Assembly (NCBI GenBank): GCA_014904845.1
Contig: MU119215.1
Coordinates: forward strand, 310,001-374,000
DNA from: Acephala macrosclerotiorum
Lineage: Eukaryota; Ascomycota; Leotiomycetes; Helotiales; Mollisiaceae
Reading direction: 5' to 3'
DNA: 64,000 bases
Below are positions 45,631 to 55,074 of this stretch, in pieces. A model generated the notes under the pieces. That model had not been told where the DNA came from. It was given only the letters and a program-made list of their open reading frames with translations, and ran no database searches. How positions within the stretch are numbered: the stretch's first letter is position 1; every line of letters begins with the position of its first letter. Both the position numbers and the translations under genes were made by a program.

Positions 45631-47020
45631 ATGTCAAATATCGAGTGGGAAGGCAATGAAGAGACTTATGAAGATCCTGACGAGCAACGAGTTCTATTTG
45701 CGGCGTTAGACTCCTTCTAGTAAGTATTGTTTGCGGTGAATTAATTATGTAGTGATTTAGAAGTTATTCCTCGTTCTCATGTTTAATCTTGCGTTTTTCT
45801 TTACCCGCGACGCGGAATATCTTGATATATTCTTCAAGTTCCGAGGACCAAAGTAGCTGACCTTTCCTAAGCCAATATTCAAAAGTTGCTCATTTCAACA
45901 CAACTCATCTTCGGAGACAGGCATTCTACGCTTTACCTAGAACCCACTGGGAGCTTCTTGCCGCACCACCATTCTCCTACCTAGAAACTCTCAACGCCGT
46001 CGACGATGCAATTGACAAGAACGCCGAATTGTCACTTGCCATTTTCCACTCCGGCTTAGATTCCTTTGGTATTTCACCACCTTCGACTCAAAACGGGAAA
46101 GTCCCTGAATGGCTTAGTAAAGCAACCTCTAACGATCTCGAGAAAGCAAGAAGTACCATCCGTCAATTTTACCGTGATTGGTCAGGCGAAGGGGCATCAG
46201 AACGAGAAGCATGCTACGGTCCAGTGATCAAGGCACTTCAAGCAGAGGCTGCATCATGCTCAGGCTTAACTATGCGAGTCCTGGTGCCCGGAGCAGGACT
46301 TGGTCGCCTTGTCTTTGAGCTGTGTTGTGCTGGATTCGATACAGAAGGCAATGAAATCAGTTATCACCAGCTACTTGCCAGTTCATACATTTTGAATCAC
46401 TGTGCTAAGGCGCGTGCTCATACTTTACATCCTTGGGTTCACTCGTTCTCGAACCATAAGAGTCGCACAAACCACTTGAGATCAGTACAAGTACCTGATG
46501 TGCATGCGGGAACGACGTTGGGAGCTTTTGAGAAAGCTGGAGAGATGAGCATGAGTGCTTCGGATTTCTTACTTCTGTATGGTGACGAGACACATAAAGA
46601 CACCTTCGATGCCGTTGCCACAGTTTTCTTCCTTGATACTGCTCCCAACATCATCCGCTACCTGGAGGCGATCAGAAACTGTCTCCGAAAAGGTGGGCTG
46701 CTTGTCAACGTGGGACCGCTTCTTTGGCACTTTGAGAACAATGCACCAGGAAATCATGGGAAGAACCCATCGACCATCAAGGGCGGCGAAGGTGAGTTCT
46801 TTTCCGCTACCGAGAGTAATAAGTGACTAACTTCGATACAGGAATTGCGGATCCTGGTGCGGTTGAGTTGACAGACGACGAACTAATTGCACTACTTGAC
46901 AAGTTAGGTTTCGATGTGGAGAAGAGAGAAACTGGTCTGGTAGCACCCTACATCCAGGACCCCGAAAGCATGCTCCAGAATACATACAAAGCTAGTCACT
47001 GGGTAGCAAGAAAACGATGA
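45631..47020 (+). CDS. Carnosine N-methyltransferase-like protein (N2227 family)
   Basis: Three exons: 45631-45719, 45872-46791 and 46842-47020; 395 aa. The exon 1/2 join restores DSFYQYSKVAHFNTTHLRRQ, a conserved string of the family, which fixes the acceptor at 45870-45871. The SAM-binding Rossmann region begins at about residue 165: RVLVPGAGLGRLVFELCCAG followed by GNEISYHQLLASSYILNHC; later DTAPNIIRYLEAIRNCLRKG and LVNVGPLLWHF are typical. In animals and yeast this family methylates the histidine ring of carnosine or related histidine compounds using SAM; the fungal substrate is not certain. The C-terminal exon (LTDDELIALLDKLGFDVEKR ... ASHWVARKR) completes the domain. The stop is only 56 bp from the stop of the convergent SDR gene. 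Confidence 0.92.
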
Positions 47021-47076
47021 CATAGCAAACCATTCTTACATATCTATCGTGATGCTTCCCATAAATCTCTCTCTGG

Positions 47077-48224
47077 CTACAACTTCGCCTTCGAATCCTC
47101 CTGTAACTCCGCCATCCCACCCCTCGCCCAAACCTCACCACCATCGACCGTAATAGTGGCCCCATTAATATGCGCCGCCGCCCTACTACTCAAAAAAACC
47201 ACCAACCCCGCAATATCCTCCGGCACTCCCAACCTCTGACTCGGATTCCTCCTCGCGATACTCTCTGCCCCACCACTCAACTCCATCAATCCACTTGCCA
47301 GCTTACTAGGGAAAAATCCTGGTGCGATAGAGTTCACAAGGATGTGTCTAGGGCCGAGTTCGACAGCGAGGTTTCGGGCGAGGTGGATTACTGCTGCCTT
47401 TGAGGCGGAGTAGCCGAATGTTGCTTGTTTTCCCAACGTGCCAATTCCAATTCCGGCGACGGAGGCGGTGATTATTACTCGGGAGGGGTCGGCGGATGTG
47501 CCGTTCTTTTGGAGGAGGGGTGCGAATCTGGGGGTGGTGGTTGTCAGCATTTCTTCTTTTATATCTTGTCCAAAACGAGCATGCCACCCTTCGAAAGTTA
47601 ACGAAGATGTCCTTCATGCTCTCGCAACTCCTTCTAGCCCAAATATCCAAAACAAGAACAAACATTGCTTCTTCGGACACCCCGCTCCTGCCCGCCGCCT
47701 TCCTCCCCGTACCGCAAACGGGGCAACACTCACAATCTAATAGTGTTAAAAACGCTCTTAACATTCAAATCCATAACCTTCGCAAACGCACTATCGGGAT
47801 GCGTATCAAACCCCTCTCCCCACGTAGCTCCCGCATTCGCAAACAGTATATCAACATGATCCGTCGTCTTGCCCACCTCATTCACCAAATACTCCACACC
47901 TTCGATTTTTGAGGAATCGGCGGGGATTGGGATGGCAAGGGCGCCGGGGGACAAGTTGGGGAGGGCGTTAAGAGCGTCGCATGCGGATTGGCAGGCAGAG
48001 GACTTTCGGGAGGTTATGTATACTTTGCTGGCTCCAGCTTGGAGGAATCTGGGGAGTTGGTCAGTATTTGCTGAACATTTTATAAATCTTTAGGATGATA
48101 CTTACCCTGATGCTGCATGGAGACCAAGGCCCCGACTTCCGCCTGTTACGACGACGACTTTTCCTTTCAGGGAGAAGATATTAGGGAAGTCGTGGAGCTC
48201 GGTCTCGTATTTGAGGTTGGACAT
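47077..48224 (-). CDS. Short-chain dehydrogenase/reductase (SDR)
   Basis: Three exons on the minus strand: 48224-48106, 48048-47734 and 47527-47077; 294 aa; introns 57 and 206 nt. Classical SDR marks are all present: cofactor motif TGGSRGLG at 27-34, the NAG string in ILFANAGATW, catalytic Ser about 167 (IITASVAG), and YSASK with Tyr184 and Lys188. The C-terminus (RLGVPEDIAGLVVFLSSRAA, HINGATITVDGGEVW) is typical of NADP(H)-type enzymes such as gluconate 5-dehydrogenase or 3-oxoacyl reductase relatives. The exact substrate cannot be read. It sits next to a flavin-reductase-like gene transcribed in the same direction (start of this gene 439 bp from the stop of that one) and converges with the methyltransferase gene. 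Confidence 0.93.
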
Positions 48225-48663
48225 TGTGAGAATCTTCTAATATTGTTCTTCCCGATTGGATAGATAGTTGCCGAGATCTAGTCGTGATGTGTTCGTAGAT
48301 GGAAGAATTGGATAAGGTATATGAAGACGGGGAGTACCCCACAGTAAGCTGTCGAGCCAGAGCCGAGGCTCGAAGCTCAATCGACAGGGGTGCTTTTGAG
48401 AGCTTGCATCTCTTGGCGAAAACGATGGTATCAGAACTTAATTGTGGTAATAGTTGGATTGAAGCTTCGCGATTTTGAATATACTTCAATATTTTCATTA
48501 TTGGAAAGTCCACAAACGTTCCAGCAAACGAGGTAAATTTGCTTCTCTGGGATGACTCAAAACTGATTGGACATTCCTCGGTATCAAAGTCTGGAATATT
48601 TTTGACCATAGGAATTCATTATCTATTCGTCATTCAATTTCTAAGCTCTTAAGTTCTAATATT
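48225..48663. other. Spacer between SDR and flavin-reductase-like genes
   Basis: 439 bp between two minus-strand genes; should hold the SDR promoter and the terminator of the upstream gene. A frame overlapping the SDR start on the same strand (to 48609) has no motif and is not called. Confidence 0.5.
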
Positions 48664-49775
48664 CTATTGCCCGTCTACCTTTGGCTTCACCAACTTCTTC
48701 GCTTCATCGTTGGATTCAACCATCTCCTTATAATCCGGCCTAGGAAGCTCCAGTCCTTCGGTCGCCCTGCCATACGCGATGCCTCCCATTCTACTCATCG
48801 CCTTAAGCACCTATTCAAAATTAGCATCGCATCTTGTCCTCAAAGTTACCAGAACTCACGGAAGGATCAATCAAATTCTTATCCTCATTCAGCGCATCCT
48901 CCCTAACCCAGAATCTCGTCCCCTCAATAACGGCCAAAACCCCCGTCTTCTTCCCTGGCGTAGCCTTACTCTCATACTCCTTCGTGAAATCCAACTTCCC
49001 TTCCACCGAGAAAATGGCCTCCTTGACCCTACTCGCCTTAACCGTCGTGCTGGGCGCAGGCGTCAGTCCTGAAAGTGCCCACTCACTCTCTCCGTATGGT
49101 GCATTTATTGAGGTCGCGTTCGCGGCTTCAATAAAATGTTCGCTGATGAGGTTGATAACACATTCTCCCGTCTCAGTCAAGTTCTTCAACGAATCCTTGG
49201 CGTTGTCGAATCCGCCTGCGTAGCCAACGATAAAGAGAGGTGGGTCGTGATTTATGACTTGGAAGTAAGAAAAAGGCGCAAGGTTCGTTGAACTGCCATC
49301 TTTGGAGCGTGTGCTGATGAAACCAATCGGGCGGGGAATAATGCCAGAGATGAGGAGTTTATAGTTTGATACAGCTGGTCGTCCTTCTTCATAAGGATCG
49401 ATCTCGACGTGTTTCTTTTTTAGGGACTCGCCGCCATCATTCGCTCCGTCGCCGTATTTCCAGTCGGGTTTGAAGGTTTGCTTGATGTTCCAGTGTAGAG
49501 TCTTGTCCCATGGTTGTCTTTCGCTTTCGACTTTCTTGAAGTCCGGGTGAGGGTTGCGCTTGATTGCCTTCTCGGCGTCGGCTCGTGACTCGACTGACAT
49601 TTTGGTTGTTGATGCTGTGAGTGCTCGGAAGAGAAAATGGGAGGGACGGTGGGGTTTTCGAAAAGTTTGTAGTCTAGGTAAGTGTTTAGCAATCACAATT
49701 GCCGATGGTATCACCGAAGACAGGATGTATGACTTACGGGAGGTGCGGTAAAACACTTCGATTCGGCAATGGCAT
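48664..49775 (-). CDS. Flavin-reductase-like FMN-binding protein, possibly mitochondrial
   Basis: Three exons on the minus strand: 49775-49738, 49673-48860 and 48810-48664; 332 aa. The first exon (MPLPNRSVLPHLP) is inferred from a GTAAGT donor and CTTACCTAG acceptor that join in frame. The resulting N-terminus (LQTFRKPHRPSHFLFRALTA) is rich in Arg, Ser and Pro and free of acids, like a mitochondrial presequence. An internal ATG at 49600 (MSVESRADAEK) could give a cytosolic form. The split-barrel flavin-binding domain spans about residues 105-290: RPAVSNYKLLISGIIPRPIG, FISTRSKDGSSTNLAPFSYF, NHDPPLFIVGY, NLTETGECVINLIS. Proteins of this family bind FMN and reduce it or act as flavin-dependent oxidoreductases. 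The last exon (LKAMSRMGGIAYGRATEG) closes the domain with the usual GG-x-x-Y string. Divergent from the hydrolase gene at 50232. Confidence 0.88.
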
Positions 49776-50231
49776 CTGTTTTGGGGAAATGTTGCCCTTG
49801 TTCGATCGTATACTTTATAAAGTTCTAATAGGACCTTTCTCGTGCGGTACTTTCCCGTCCAGTCGAATCAACGTCATTGTTCTTGTGGTGGCGGGACATT
49901 CTCGACCCCGCAATGTTATCGCGATAAGGAGGCGCCATGGCGAGGGGAGAGGGGCATCACGATCAGACGACCTGAAGTGATACAAGTTTGTAATTGAACA
50001 TATTTAAAAGACTGTTAAAAAACATCGTGATCTTATTTCTTTTTATACCTCCTTCCCAGTTCAACTCAAACCCCTCAAAGAAACCAAACAGAATCTCTTC
50101 CACAACATTCCTTCCAGTAAGTGGGAGCCGCAGTAAGTGTTTGCTTGCTGAAGGAAATTGGTCATGGACTCTACCAAAGAAGTAAACTAGAACTTACATT
50201 TGAAATCAAGCTGATGGTATAAAAGGAGATT
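49776..50231. promoter_or_regulatory. 456-bp divergent promoter (flavin-reductase-like / hydrolase)
   Basis: Start codons of the two neighbours point away from each other across this interval. It has A/T-rich stretches near 49995-50045 and a TATAAAAGG string at about 50217, only some 15 bp before the first hydrolase ATG at 50232. This favours either the later in-frame ATG at 50277 or transcription starting elsewhere. Confidence 0.5.
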
Positions 50232-51652
50232 ATGTCCTCTCAAGAACTCCCAATTCGTTCAGCACCCTCATCAACCATGTCCGAAGTTCAAAAGTACAAA
50301 CTCGGAGACTGGAAGCTCCAATCCGGCCAATCCATTCCAGATGCAGAGATTGCATACAAGACGTTCGGAGACCCATCTTCTCCAGCAATCATCTACCCCT
50401 CATGGTACTCTGGATGTAAGACCTCCTCTTCCCTTCTCCTGAAACACAGCTGAACATCCTTAGCAATCGCCGACAACGAATGGCTCCTCGGAGAATCCCA
50501 CACCCTCTCCCCCCAAAAATACTTCATAATAATAACCGCGCTCTTCGGCAATGGCCAATCCACCTCCCCCTCAAACAGTAACATCAAGCCCTTCCCCCGC
50601 GTAACATTCTACGACAACGTTCGAGCCCAACACACGTTGATAACCCAACACTTGAAAATCAAGCACGCACGTGCCGTCCTAGGTTGGTCCATGGGGGCTG
50701 GGCAGACTTTCCAATGGGCGACTATGTATCCTGATTTCATGGATATTGCTGTTCCGTTTTGTGGGGCTGCGAAAACGAGTTTGCATAATCAGGTCTTTTT
50801 GGAGGGGGTGAAGGCTGCGTTGCTTTCGGCTAAGAGGTTGCCTTCTGCGGGGGTTTGTAAGGATGGGAAGATGCCGGAAGGAGAGAAGTTTAGGACTTGG
50901 GGTGCGGAGGAAAAGGAGGTTGGGTTGAAGGCTCTAGGAAGGGTGTACGCTGGCTGGGGCTTTTCACAAGCCTTCTATCGAGAGAAGTTGTATGAGAAGG
51001 TTCTTGGGTTCAAGGATCTGGAGGATTTCATGGTTAATTTTTGGGAGAAGTGGGCTTTGAGTAAAGGTAGGTTCGCGTTCTGATATTTGAAGGTGGTTGC
51101 TGACGAAATACAGACCCCGAAAACATGCTAGCCATGCTCTACACTTGGCAAACTGGAGACTGCTCGAAGCAGGAACCATACAACGGAGACTTCAAAGCAG
51201 CAATGCAAGGAATCAGAGCAAAGACCCTTGTCCTGCCAGGAAAGACTGACTTGTACTTCCCGTAAGTCGATGACCTTCTTTTCGCGATAAAGACATACTG
51301 ATGATGATCCTCTGCAGACCGGAAGATTCAGAGATTGAAGTTGAGAATATGAAAGAGGGCGTAGGCAAGCTAGACGTTTTCCCAAGTATCTGGGGACATT
51401 GGGCTGGTGGACCAGGCGACTCGAAGGAGGATGTCAAATGTACGTCTTAATTCCATACTAATTTGCTGTTTTCTTGCATGGGGGCTCCGAAGCTGTCTCA
51501 GGAGGCTGCACGCAAACGGATCGTGTCTGTTTGCTCTATGTCTTAGCTCCTAAGACAGCTCCCAGCTCCGGAGCTCCCTCCCAAAGCTTGACTTTTACAA
51601 TGCTGATAAGCTGGTAGGGCTTGATGAGAAACTTCGTGAAATCGGCCTCTGA
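50232..51652 (+). CDS. MetX-like alpha/beta hydrolase
   Basis: Five exons: 50232-50415, 50464-51066, 51114-51261, 51318-51439 and 51618-51652; 363 aa. The 35-nt last exon (WLDEKLREIGL) was found by frame closure after a 178-nt intron that contains an inverted repeat; the other introns are 47-56 nt. Domain: alpha/beta hydrolase of the homoserine O-acetyltransferase group, with nucleophile elbow GWSMGAGQ (Ser137), acid TDLYFP (Asp308) and histidine GHWAGGPGD (His339). An oxyanion-type start is seen in AEIAYKTFGDPSSPAIIYPS. Relatives annotated as acetyltransferases often lack the true MetX signature, and fungi have several paralogues, so acyl-transferase versus hydrolase activity is open. An in-frame second ATG at 50277 (MSEVQKYKLGDW) may be the real start given the TATA-like string close upstream. 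Confidence 0.88.
51480..51580 (+). repeat. Imperfect inverted repeat (hairpin) inside the last hydrolase intron
   Basis: Left arm GGGGGCTCCGAAGCTGTCTCAGGAG-like (from 51480) and right arm CTCCTAAGACAGCTCCCAGC... (from 51547) are reverse complements over about 24 bp with a short insertion. The spacer contains a second small inverted repeat (GCAAAC...GTTTGC at about 51512-51534). The intron is 178 nt, three to four times the other introns of this gene, so a small fold-back element probably inserted here without breaking splicing. Confidence 0.55.
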
Positions 51653-51943
51653 GTATTTGTGCTGAATGCCCTGAAATTACAATGCGACCGGACGTTTTCG
51701 CTGTTCTACAAAATTTGGGACATCTGCAATCAAAAATTGATATCATCCACAAAATCAAATAGCCTCTCGAAACTGCAAAAGTGAGATACAAAAGAGAAAC
51801 AAATATAAGTACGCGAATCTGCAAAAGAGACACAACAGAAGACAGCCAAATATAGACATTTGAAACGCCTAAAGCAAAAATCAGATTACCAGCCAGACCT
51901 TCCACACCAACCCAAAATCAGTCCTGTAATTTCCAAGTACCTA
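51653..51943. other. 3' flank of the hydrolase gene
   Basis: AT-rich, A-rich on the plus strand from about 51700; no frame of interest. It ends where the terminal inverted repeat of the element at 51944-52322 begins. Confidence 0.5.
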
Positions 51944-52115
51944 ACGAGCCTGGGATCATAAGTCTGTGTTTTCCAGGCATTTTTTAAGGCACTTTTAAGC
52001 GACAAAAACCAAAATCGACGATTTCATTTTAAAACTATAAAGTCCGCACAAATCAGAATCATTTAATCTTATAATGCGATACTTATAGGAAGCTATGGTG
52101 GGTTTATAAAGCAAA

Positions 52116-52210
52116 TCCGAGTTAATTTAACTTCGTAGTTAAAAATCGAAATTTAGTTTTAGCGTTCATTTATTAGCGAGAAGCCCTATAAAACACAGAC
52201 TTTTGATCCC
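52116..52210 (+). repeat. 95-bp direct repeat, copy left of the N gap
   Basis: The 95 bases from TCCGAGTTAATTTAAC to TTTTGATCCC directly left of the gap are identical to the 95 bases right of it (52221-52315). Exact identity abutting Ns points to overlapping contig ends that the assembler did not merge. Confidence 0.9.
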
Positions 52211-52220
52211 NNNNNNNNNN
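52211..52220. other. Assembly gap (10 N)
   Basis: Ten unknown bases inside the inverted-repeat element. A length of exactly ten is a placeholder, not a measured distance. Confidence 0.99.
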
Positions 52221-52315
52221 TCCGAGTTAATTTAACTTCGTAGTTAAAAATCGAAATTTAGTTTTAGCGTTCATTTATTAGCGAGAAGCCCTATAAAACA
52301 CAGACTTTTGATCCC
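52221..52315 (+). repeat. 95-bp direct repeat, copy right of the N gap
   Basis: Identical to 52116-52210; see that entry. After it the sequence continues into the right terminal inverted repeat. Confidence 0.9.
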
Positions 52316-52331
52316 GGCTCGTAAGCACCGA

Positions 52332-52567
52332 TCAACCTTCCCGACCCGCCTCTACTGTGTCAAGAATTCCAGCAACCAGAACAACACCACTCATTATCAG
52401 TGCTCCTATTTGATCTAGATCTGTGATGGAAGCGACCGATCGTGGAACTGCTAATTGTGGATGCCCACAAAGCTGACCCAGAGGTACTATAGTTGTTAAA
52501 AATGGCTGTAGAAACACTGAAAATAGTCCTCCACACAAAATGAAACTTGATACGAGAAGTGCCCCGA
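52332..52567 (-). pseudogene. Possible remnant exon of a membrane protein
   Basis: An open minus-strand stretch preceded by an acceptor-like CCAAACAG and encoding a hydrophobic peptide (VKFGALLVSSFILCGGLFSV, ALIMSGVVLVAGILD), ending in a stop a few bases from the inverted-repeat element. A further minus-strand hydrophobic frame lies upstream (52599-52907) but runs into a 16-base A/T homopolymer at about 52628. No ATG, domain or complete structure can be built. It may be a relic gene or chance. Confidence 0.2.
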
Positions 52568-53003
52568 ACTTCACGATCTGTTTGGAGAATGGTCGTTCTC
52601 ATTGCTCGCCCCGACAACCGTAAGCCAAAAAAAAAAAAAAAATTTGGCAGAACAGTGTTTGCCCGAGCGTGAGAATGCTGAAGAGGGGTTCCAGAATTAT
52701 ATTCTCAAGGGTATCAGAGAAGAAGCCGAAGAAGAATGGTTGGTCGAAAGTGTAGCAACTGTCTGTAAATTTCGGTCCTAGCATAATGTCGGAAGGAATT
52801 GTGTTGAAGGTGATGGAAGGAACAGAACAAAACGACAGGATTGTTTCAAAGATTGTGGGAGATTGGAGAAAAAATGAGGGGGACCCTTGAAGACGATACA
52901 GATCCACTTAAATTGGGTGACAGGGTCCACCCCGCGCTAGTGATCAGTCTGAACTTCGTAAACACAAAGCTTCAGAGCTTCGCAAAACCCTGGACATCCC
53001 AAA

Positions 53004-53520
53004 ATGGCGAACGCAGCTTCTACCACGCAGCCGTCGAGTATGGCTATTGAACTCTCCTTTCCGCTTCCAAAGGCCCCGGATACCAAAATACATCTGCGTT
53101 TGTCGATTTATACAACGTCCTTACTCCTGTTCCTGACCACCGCGTTGGATGGAAACACTTCAACGGTTCCACCCTTAGGCTCATTCGTTTACGCACTCCC
53201 AGATGTGAGTTAGATTCACAACGCACGTTCAAAGGTGATAGCTGACATTCCCACCTCAGAGGTTGAATCCAGGCCAAGCGCTCTCAACCCCCCTCTACAC
53301 CTACGAATCATCGGTAGAATTTACGACTCGTCTTGCCAAGCTGCTCGCACGCAAAACAGGAAGGCCCGTCTACGTTGGAAACTCAATAAGTTTTGCCAGT
53401 GCTGGGATGGGTGGCACGGTTGAGGAAGAGATGGAAGGGTTTAAGAAAGTGGTGGAGGTTGTGATGGAAGAGGTCCGGAAGCTCGATGGGCCTCAACTTG
53501 TGAATGGGACTAGGGGTTGA
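53004..53520 (+). CDS. Proteasome assembly chaperone 4 (Pba4/PAC4 family)
   Basis: Exons 53004-53204 and 53260-53520 (55-nt intron, GTGAGT...CCTCAG), 153 aa. The sequence matches the pattern of fungal PAC4 proteins: IHLRLSIYTTSLLLFLTTAL, PPLGSFVYALPDRLNPGQAL, STPLYTYESSVEFTTRLAKL, KTGRPVYVGNSISFASAGMG, GTVEEEMEGFKKVVEVV. PAC4 forms a heterodimer with PAC3 that chaperones early alpha-ring assembly of the 20S proteasome in the cytosol. The start is the first ATG; a second in-frame ATG (53040) is 12 codons later and begins MAIELSFPLPKAP, which may be the conserved start. Confidence 0.88.
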
Positions 53521-55074
53521 GGTGGTACAAGAGCTCAGAGCTCCAGAGAAAGCCGTATCTCCAGAAGTCCGTTCAGATCCATCAATACCGACGGGGTCTT
53601 GTCACATGTGCAATTTCAAGGGCGGTCGCTGCAAGCAAGGACTCATCGGACAACTATACAGGCCTGCCGAAATCCCTTATGATCAGCATTTAGTGCAACC
53701 TTCTCTCAACAAGAGGATTTGGGCCGGAGAAGCTTCAGTCGGCTCGGCTCGTCGAACTCTTTCTGGACGTAACGGACGCTATGTTCAGATTATGACTTGC
53801 AGCTGAAGCCCAAGGTCTTGATGGATGGTTGCAGATTGGCTTGAGGCAGTGGCTCATTTCGAGGTTTGTGAGACCTCGTATGACAGGAGTCATCTTCTGC
53901 CGTACGACTAAAGCTGGCGTCTTGGGTATGCTCGGTCCTTTCTGATAGAGAACTAATCTTCCAAGTGAGCGCATAGTTCTGTTAGCCTTTCATCGCCAAC
54001 CAACTGAAATGATCATACATTCCTCAACGTTTACCCTGGTCACTTCTGGTGACCGCCACGCTCGATTGATATGAAAACTCGAGCAACCATGCTTGCGACT
54101 CGCGGCTTCTACGAGAGTACGAGAAAGCGTGGTCTTAGGGAGCATCAGTCATGCTGCTGACTCCTCAATCCTACTTCGGTGGAGCCTTGGACTACCCCTC
54201 AGGAGAGGTAGCGCACAGCTGATTTGGTCCCATGTGAACAAATTCTGATTCTCCGATTGAACATGAGCTCATGGATGTTTTCGCGATAATGATGGGGGTA
54301 CTTTATGAATGAAGATGAAGTGACACTGCGCCCTGAAAAGATACTTAGGATTTGAGCACAAATGAAGATCCTCAGTCAAGAGTTTTCCGGGGCTCATTTA
54401 AAGCTCAGCCTCAGACTGCGAATTGATTTTCTATTCTCATCATTACCTCAATTTAGAAAATGCGTCGTAGAAGGTGGACTATCGGTTAGGGATTGGTTAC
54501 TCAAATATGTCTCGGAGCCCAATAATGATATGAAGTGATTATCAGAAGAGAATTCATATGAGAACAGCCTTCGGTATAAGAGGTAAATTGTGAATTTTTG
54601 AACCGTTCACCATTGTGTCCTTGATTTCGGGCGAGGCTGATACAGTAAGGGTTTTTTGGAACCATGAAAAAGTTCTGCGGAAGCGACCACCATTTCCAAC
54701 GTGGGCAAAGTCTTGAGCGGTCCTCCCACCAACGCCCCTCCTCACGACATACCTTCATAAAAATTACTCCTACAACGCCTAGACTTTGCGATCGCATGTT
54801 CATATGCGCAGCCACCCGTGAAAGCCAGTGCAAGAACCTTTTTTTGCGGCGAACTACAGTAGAGCAAACACGACCCCACGTTCCGCTGCCCTTCCACATA
54901 TTCCACACCCAACGACTTCCATGAGCTACGAGCTCTCAACGTCCCCCAAGTAAAGGGACATATTGTGCGACACCAGAAGACGAATTGATACCAGCTCAGC
55001 ATACCTGCATATCGGAAGATCTGGAGACACCATAAGAGACAGATTACAGGGCAGTTGGAGGCAGTATTGTCGCC
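53521..55074. other. Intergenic region upstream of transportin
   Basis: About 1.55 kb with only short frames without motifs. The last 300 bp should contain the transportin promoter and leader. Nothing else is seen. Confidence 0.5.

Larger units (their letters stand above)
51944..52322. mobile_element. AT-rich MITE-like element with terminal inverted repeats
   Basis: The left end (from 51944, ACGAGCCTGGGATCATAAGT continuing into CTGTGTTTT) is the near-perfect reverse complement of the right end (to 52322, AAAACACAGA...GATCCCGGCTCGT): about 28 bp with one 1-bp indel and one mismatch. The interior is AT-rich with no frame, consistent with a non-autonomous DNA element, possibly decayed by RIP (C to T change), which is inference. 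TA lies just outside or at the edge on both sides (CCTAACGAGCC and GGCTCGTAAG), consistent with but not proof of a TA target-site duplication. The element is interrupted by a 10-N gap and a 95-bp artificial-looking duplication, so its true length is probably about 274 bp. Confidence 0.7.

Noticed and set aside
52116..52315. 95-bp direct repeats as long terminal or target-site repeats of a transposon
   Set aside because: They are 100 percent identical and touch the 10-N gap on both sides, which fits unmerged contig overlap better than biology.
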